DNA from: Streptococcus sp. SN-1
GTDB taxonomy: Bacteria > Bacillota > Bacilli > Lactobacillales > Streptococcaceae
Assembly (NCBI RefSeq): GCF_041154385.1
Contig: NZ_AP028929.1
Coordinates: forward strand, 682,001 to 746,000
Direction of reading: 5' to 3'
Length of the DNA: 64,000 bases
Shown here: one piece after another, positions 57,145-64,000 of the stretch
Layout of the letters: each line of letters starts with the position of its first letter
Position numbering within the stretch: the stretch's first letter is position 1
The notes under the pieces: model-generated
What the model was told of the DNA's origin: nothing
What the model saw: only the letters and a program-made list of their open reading frames with translations
The model's database searches: none
Program-made: the position numbers and the translations under genes

Positions 57145-58248
57145 ATGGCAAAAACAGTCTATATCGCAGGTTTTGGTTTGATTGGTGCCTCAATGGCTCT
57201 CGGTATCAAGCGCGATCATCCAGATTATGAAATTTTAGGTTATAATCGCAGTCAAGCTTCGAGAGATATCGCTTTGAAAGAAGGTATGATTGACCGTGCA
57301 ACGGATGATTTTGCCAGTTTTGCTCCTATGGCAGATATCATCATTCTCAGCTTGCCAATCAAACAAACCATTGCTTTCATTAAGGAGTTGGCCGACTTGG
57401 ACTTGAAAGAAGGCGTCATTATCTCAGATGCTGGTTCGACCAAGTCAGCCATTGTGGATGCGGCGGAGCAATATTTGGCTGGCAAACCTGTTCGTTTTGT
57501 CGGGGCCCATCCCATGGCTGGTAGTCACAAGACAGGGGCTGCTTCTGCGGATGTTAATCTCTTTGAAAATGCCTATTATATCTTTACACCTTCGAGTCTG
57601 ACAGGTCAGGACACGCTTGAGGAAATGAGGGACTTGCTTTCAGGTCTTCATGCTCGTTTTATCGAAATTGATGCCAAGGAGCATGATTGTGTCACTTCTC
57701 AGATTAGCCATTTTCCTCATATTCTGGCTTCTAGTCTTATGGAGCAGACGGCAGTCTATGCTCAAGAACATGAGATGGCAAGGCGCTTTGCGGCAGGTGG
57801 TTTTCGAGATATGACCCGAATTGCGGAAAGCGAGCCGGGTATGTGGACCTCCATTCTCTTGTCCAATCGTGAGACTATTCTAGACCGTATTGAGGATTTC
57901 AAGGAACGTTTAGATGAGGTTGGACAAGCCATCAGCAAGGGAGATGAAGAGCAAATCTGGAACTTTTTCAACCAAGCGCGTGAACAACGCCAGGCCATGG
58001 AAATCCATAAGCGTGGTGGTGTGGACAGTTCTTACGACCTCTATGTCGATGTTCCCGATGAAGAAGATGTCATCTTGAGGATTTTGGAATTGCTTCGTGG
58101 AACTTCCTTGGTTAATATTCACATCAATGAGGAAAACCGTGAGGATATTCACGGGATCCTACAAATTTCATTTAAAAATGCTCAAGACTTGGAACGAGCC
58201 GAGCACCTCATAACAGAAAATACCGACTACACAGTCGTCATCAAATAA
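57145..58248 (+). CDS. tyrA: Prephenate dehydrogenase
   Basis: TyrA oxidatively decarboxylates prephenate to 4-hydroxyphenylpyruvate for tyrosine. The 367-residue protein has the dinucleotide fold GFGLIGASMA, the GAHPMAGSHKTG substrate motif and a C-terminal ACT domain (about 295-367), which usually senses tyrosine. An AAGGAG site precedes the ATG. Confidence 0.93.
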   Translation: MAKTVYIAGFGLIGASMALGIKRDHPDYEILGYNRSQASRDIALKEGMIDRATDDFASFAPMADIIILSLPIKQTIAFIKELADLDLKEGVIISDAGSTKSAIVDAAEQYLAGKPVRFVGAHPMAGSHKTGAASADVNLFENAYYIFTPSSLTGQDTLEEMRDLLSGLHARFIEIDAKEHDCVTSQISHFPHILASSLMEQTAVYAQEHEMARRFAAGGFRDMTRIAESEPGMWTSILLSNRETILDRIEDFKERLDEVGQAISKGDEEQIWNFFNQAREQRQAMEIHKRGGVDSSYDLYVDVPDEEDVILRILELLRGTSLVNIHINEENREDIHGILQISFKNAQDLERAEHLITENTDYTVVIK

Positions 58249-58258
58249 GGAGAAAAAT

Positions 58259-58840
58259 ATGCCTAAAATAGAGCCTAAATTCATATTTGGTATTATCTTT
58301 ATTTCTTTTATCTTACTTAGAGCTTACGCTGTTAAAAAAGATGTGAAAACTAATTCAGAAGCAAGTGTCGAGACAAAAAATGAACCATCCAAGAAAGAAA
58401 CAAGTTCAGAGAAAATTAATTCAAAGTATGTAGACGATAGGATTATTAATGATTTCATTAATAGCTATAATCAAAATTCTAATAGCCCATTAGAAAATAT
58501 CAAAAAAGGAAATATAAAAATAAAATATTTCGCATCAAGCTACGGATACTACTTGGAATTTTTACATGCAAATGATACTGATAAACTCAATGTAACAATA
58601 AATCAGACAAATGAAAATAGTGAATCTGGTGTTGCAGGACTGAAAGAAGTATTTCATGATATTGTTAAATCAATTGAATCATCCTTATCTGATGATGAAA
58701 TAGATAACTATTTTGATAATCTTATGTCAAATGAAATAAAAACAAGTTCTAATTTAGGAACTTTGAAGATCGAGTATATACCAGATAAGGAATTAAGCAA
58801 TGGATATTCAAGAGGTCATATAAAAGTGATTGCACAATAA
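58259..58840 (+). CDS. Orphan secreted or membrane-anchored protein inside the aro operon
   Basis: A 193-residue protein with an N-terminal hydrophobic segment (about 9-24) and no lipobox cysteine, a polar Ser/Glu/Lys/Thr-rich linker (about 30-60), and a domain of mixed alpha and beta character with no recognised motif. The coding region is clearly more AT-rich than the aro genes on both sides, which suggests later acquisition. It has a good AAGGAG site ten bases after tyrA and ends about 50 bases before the YlbF-like gene. In the pneumococcal gene order I remember, tyrA is followed directly by the YlbF-like gene, so this gene looks inserted. Function unknown. Confidence 0.7.
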   Translation: MPKIEPKFIFGIIFISFILLRAYAVKKDVKTNSEASVETKNEPSKKETSSEKINSKYVDDRIINDFINSYNQNSNSPLENIKKGNIKIKYFASSYGYYLEFLHANDTDKLNVTINQTNENSESGVAGLKEVFHDIVKSIESSLSDDEIDNYFDNLMSNEIKTSSNLGTLKIEYIPDKELSNGYSRGHIKVIAQ

Positions 58841-58893
58841 TAATGACCACAGAGTGACTAGTAATTTTAAAAGAAATAAATAAGGAGAAAATT

Positions 58894-61072
<2,179 letters not shown>

Positions 61073-61076
<4 letters not shown>

Positions 61077-61921
61077 AAATTGCTTATCTAGGTCCCAAGG
61101 GATCATTTTCACACCACGTAGTGCAGACAGCTTTTCCTCATGAGGAATTGCAGGCCTTTGCCAACATTACAGATGTCATCAAGGCCTATGAGCAAGGTTT
61201 GGTGGACTATTCTGTGGTGCCAGTTGAAAATTCTATCGAGGGTAGTGTTCATGAAACCTTGGACTACCTTTTTCATCAGGCTCGCATCCAAGCAGTGGCA
61301 GAAATCGTTCAGCCTATTCATCAGCAGTTGATGGTGGTTCCAGGTCATACTAAGATTGAAAAGATTTTTTCTCATCCACAGGCCTTGGCTCAAGGAAAGA
61401 AATTCATCGATGAACAATATCCAGAGGCCCAAATCGAGGTAACAGCTAGTACAGCTTATGCGGCCCGTTTTATTTCCGAACATCCAGACCAGCCTTATGC
61501 AGCCATTGCTCCTAGAAGTTCTGCAGAAGAATATGGTTTAGAACTGATTGCTGAGGATATTCAGGAAATGGAAGCCAATTTCACACGTTTCTGGGTTCTG
61601 GGAGCTGAAGGTGCAGCTATTCCCTTGCAAGCACAAACTGAGAAAATGAGTTTGGCCTTGACCTTACCTGACAACCTTCCAGGTGCACTTTATAAGGCTC
61701 TTTCGACCTTTGCTTGGAGAGGAATTGACCTGACAAAAATTGAAAGTCGTCCACTCAAGACAGCGTTGGGCGAATACTTTTTCATTATCGATGTGGACTA
61801 TACTGATAAGGACTTGGTCCACTTTGCCCAAAAAGAATTAGAAGCCATCGGAATCCAGTATAAGGTTCTGGGTGCCTATCCTATTTATCCAATATCAGAC
61901 CATGGAAAGGAGAGAAGATGA
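61073..61921 (+). CDS. pheA: Prephenate dehydratase
   Basis: PheA turns prephenate into phenylpyruvate for phenylalanine. The 282-residue enzyme is the monofunctional type, without a chorismate mutase domain. It has the GPKGSFSHHV start, the VPVENSIEGSV motif and TRFWVLG, then a C-terminal ACT domain with IESRPLK that binds phenylalanine. It overlaps aroK and psr by four bases each. Confidence 0.94.
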
Positions 61922-63213
61922 GTAAAGAAAATCCCTTAAGCCACCACGAGCAGTTACGTTATGACTATCTCTTTAAGAATATTCATTACCTCAATGAGCG
62001 AGAAAAAAAAGAGTTTGCTTACTTGCAAGATAAATTAAACAGGGCAAGTAATGACGCCACCTCAGAAAATCAGGAATTGACCGAGGATTATAGAAAGTCA
62101 AGTGCTAACACTTCGATTCCTTCTTATAATAGCCGTAGTCGTTCTGAGAGATACCAGAAAATCAATTCTCTTCCAAAGAAAAAAACTAAAAAGCGGAAGC
62201 TACGGTGGGGGCGCATTTTCGCAGGTTTACTTACTCTCTTAGCTTGTCTAGCATTGGGTATGATTTTTATGTTCTTAAAAGGTTACACCAATGCTAATCC
62301 AGATAAAAATGTCAATGCCCGGGCAGCTCAAGTAGAAGTCTTTAATGGTCAAGATACCAGAGATGGAGTTAATATTTTGATCATGGGTACAGATGGGCGA
62401 ATCGGTCAAAATAGTGCTGAGACGCGGACGGACTCTATTATGGTATTAAATGTTGGCGGCTCAGATAAGAAAATTAAGCTGGTCAGCTTCATGCGTGATA
62501 ATTTGGTTTATATAGACGGTTACAGTCAAGTGATTAACGGTAGAAAACAGACGGATAACAAGTTAAACGTAGCCTATGAGTTAGGAGAACAAGAGGGGCA
62601 AAAAGGGGCAGAAATGGTTCGCCAAGTCTTGAAAGATAATTTTGACTTGGATATTAAGTACTATGCCTTGGTCGATTTTCAGGCCTTTGCCACAGCGATT
62701 GACACACTTTTCCCTGATGGGGTGACAATTGATGCTCAATTTTCAACATTGAATGGGCGCCCACTAACAGAAGCTACAGTCGGAGATGATTTACACGCTA
62801 CTGAGACTGAGTCTCCAACCCAAACCATCAAAGTCGGAAAACAGCAGATGAATGGATCGACCCTGCTCAATTATGCTCGTTTCCGTGATGATGATGAGGC
62901 GGATTACGGCCGTACCAAAAGACAGCAACAAGTACTGACAGCAGTTCTTCAGCAACTCAAAGATCCAACCAAGCTCTTTACAGGCTCGGAGGCACTTGGC
63001 AAGGTATTCGCAATGACCTCAACGAATGTTCCTTATACCTTCCTGTTAACAAATGGCTTGTCTTTCCTAGACGGAGCTCAAAATGGCATTGAAAAATTGA
63101 CGATTCCAGAACTTGGTGACTGGGTAGATGCCTACGATGTTTATGGAGGCTTGGGCTTGCTTGTCGATCAAAACAAATATCAGAATAAATTGTCTCAGAT
63201 GGGCTTGAGATAA
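61918..63213 (+). CDS. psr: LytR-CpsA-Psr (LCP) family protein
   Basis: A 431-residue LCP protein; these attach teichoic acid, capsule or other glycopolymers to peptidoglycan. An N-terminal basic cytoplasmic part (about 1-100) is followed by one membrane segment (about 101-120) and an extracellular LCP domain. The latter has NILIMGTDGR, the TRTDSIMVL motif, and RDDDEADYGRTKRQQQVL with the polyphosphate-binding arginines. It overlaps pheA by four bases and ends the aro operon. Confidence 0.92.
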   Translation: MSKENPLSHHEQLRYDYLFKNIHYLNEREKKEFAYLQDKLNRASNDATSENQELTEDYRKSSANTSIPSYNSRSRSERYQKINSLPKKKTKKRKLRWGRIFAGLLTLLACLALGMIFMFLKGYTNANPDKNVNARAAQVEVFNGQDTRDGVNILIMGTDGRIGQNSAETRTDSIMVLNVGGSDKKIKLVSFMRDNLVYIDGYSQVINGRKQTDNKLNVAYELGEQEGQKGAEMVRQVLKDNFDLDIKYYALVDFQAFATAIDTLFPDGVTIDAQFSTLNGRPLTEATVGDDLHATETESPTQTIKVGKQQMNGSTLLNYARFRDDDEADYGRTKRQQQVLTAVLQQLKDPTKLFTGSEALGKVFAMTSTNVPYTFLLTNGLSFLDGAQNGIEKLTIPELGDWVDAYDVYGGLGLLVDQNKYQNKLSQMGLR

Positions 63214-63223
63214 GATAAGACAG

Positions 63224-63275
63224 AAAAATCAAAGTTTGATAGCTATTTGGATAGTAGTCAGGCTTTGATTTTTTA
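63224..63275 (+). terminator. Terminator after psr
   Basis: Stem AAAAATCAAAG / CTTTGATTTTTT, with a long loop, about ten bases after the psr stop codon. Confidence 0.75.
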
Positions 63276-63338
63276 CAGTCTTCAATAGATTTTCACCCCC
63301 TATTTGTGGTATAATGGAACGATACGATAGAAAGAATA

Positions 63339-64000
63339 ATGAATAATATGACTGATTTAAAAGCAATTCAGGCTCGTAGTCTGGAGATGGCTGAATATTT
63401 TGTGGCCTTTTGTAAAGAACATGATTTGCTTTGTTATCTCTGTGGGGGAGGTGCTATTGGTGCCCTTCGAAACAAGGGATTTATTCCTTGGGATGACGAC
63501 CTAGACTTTTTTATGCCTCGTAAAGATTATGAGAAATTAGCAGAATTATGGCCTCGTTATGCAGATGAACGTTATTTCTTGTCAAAGAGTAACAAGGATT
63601 TTGTCGACCGCAATCTTTTTATTACCATTCGTGACAAGGAAACCACCTGTATCAAACCTTATCAGCAGGATTTGGATTTGCCACATGGTCTGGCCTTGGA
63701 TGTGTTGCCTTTGGATTATTATCCGAAAAATCCAGCTGAGCGGAAAAAACAGGTTCGTTGGGCCTTGATTTATTCTCTTTTTTGTGCGCAAACTATTCCA
63801 GAAAAACATGGCGCACTTATGAAATGGGGAAGCCGTATTTTACTGGGGTTGACTCCAAAATCTCTCCGTTATCGCATTTGGAAAAAAGCTGAAAAAGAAA
63901 TGACCAAGTACAGTCTAGCTGAGAGCGATGGAATCACGGAATTATGCTCGGGTCCTGGTTACATGAGAAACAAGTACCTAATTGAATCTTTTGAAGATAA
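63339..64000 (+). CDS. LicD-family phosphotransferase, 3' end outside the window
   Basis: The first about 220 residues of a LicD-type protein. The characteristic GGGAIGALRNKGFIPWDDDL segment, with the metal-binding WDDDLD, is complete, followed by FFMPRKDYEKLA. Proteins of this family transfer phosphorylcholine or similar groups to teichoic acid or other surface glycans. A TATAAT -10 box is at 63310-63315. The ATG at 63339 is chosen for its spacing to AGAAAG; ATG 63348 in the same frame is possible. The frame is open to the last base, and the stop is not in the window. Confidence 0.85.
   Translation, partial: MNNMTDLKAIQARSLEMAEYFVAFCKEHDLLCYLCGGGAIGALRNKGFIPWDDDLDFFMPRKDYEKLAELWPRYADERYFLSKSNKDFVDRNLFITIRDKETTCIKPYQQDLDLPHGLALDVLPLDYYPKNPAERKKQVRWALIYSLFCAQTIPEKHGALMKWGSRILLGLTPKSLRYRIWKKAEKEMTKYSLAESDGITELCSGPGYMRNKYLIESFED

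Overview
The window is chromosomal DNA of a Streptococcus of the mitis group (S. mitis / S. pneumoniae / S. pseudopneumoniae cluster). The evidence is low-GC Firmicute codon use, a ZmpB-type M26 metalloprotease beside a pabBC fusion gene, choline-binding repeats in a surface protein, a LicD-family gene, and pneumococcus-like gene order over long stretches (gki-thyA-miaA-hflX-rnz, murD-murG-divIB-pyrF-pyrE, comEB-upp-clpP-ylbG-livJHMGF-acuB-prfB-ftsEX-ptsG, and the aroDEBC-tyrA-aroA-aroK-pheA-psr operon). An LtaS-type lipoteichoic acid synthase and the block order suggest S. mitis or a close relative rather than a typical pneumococcus; this is inference.

Layout. 1-7.9 kb: 3' part of the M26 protease, the folate gene pabBC, a broken alpha/beta-hydrolase gene and a secreted choline-binding protein with a VanY-type carboxypeptidase domain. 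7.9-19.4 kb: housekeeping genes (glucokinase, thymidylate synthase, tRNA modification, HflX, RNase Z, LysR regulator, rRNA pseudouridine synthase, TypA). 19.4-24.7 kb: cell wall and division genes (murD, murG, divIB), then pyrFE behind a PyrR attenuator. 24.7-27.6 kb: an amino acid ABC transporter whose permease is cut at its 5' end and joined head to head to a 5'-truncated manA, a probable deletion scar. 27.6-33.3 kb: amino acid symporter, MerR/TipA-type regulator, DUF1697, flavoprotein, DegV and TetR genes. 33.3-46.5 kb: comEB, upp, clpP with a CtsR operator, the liv branched-chain amino acid operon with a CodY-like box, prfB with its programmed frameshift, ftsEX and ptsG. 46.5-52.1 kb: an accessory stretch with MITE-like repeats, a DEAD-box helicase, an IS200-type remnant, a small membrane ORF and ltaS. 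52.2-63.2 kb: an RlmI-like methyltransferase followed by a near-complete shikimate/aromatic amino acid operon that carries one extra AT-rich gene and ends in an LCP-family gene. 63.3 kb to the end: 5' part of a LicD-family gene.

How it works together. Most genes are core metabolism in compact operons with overlapping stops and starts. Regulation visible in the DNA includes a PyrR attenuator (pyrFE), a CtsR box (clpP), a CodY-like box (livJ), a 19-bp-spacer MerR promoter, a TetR-like dyad (degV/tetR), a large palindrome downstream of the ptsG promoter, a possible attenuator ahead of the symporter gene, and two promoters that sit so close to the start codon that the mRNAs (pabBC, rlmI-like) are probably leaderless. 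I found no tRNA, rRNA, CRISPR array or prophage. I did not find a clearly new multi-gene system. The most unusual items are the permease/manA fusion scar, the LtaS segment, the symporter leader, the hairpin-rich gap after livF and the orphan gene inside the aro operon.
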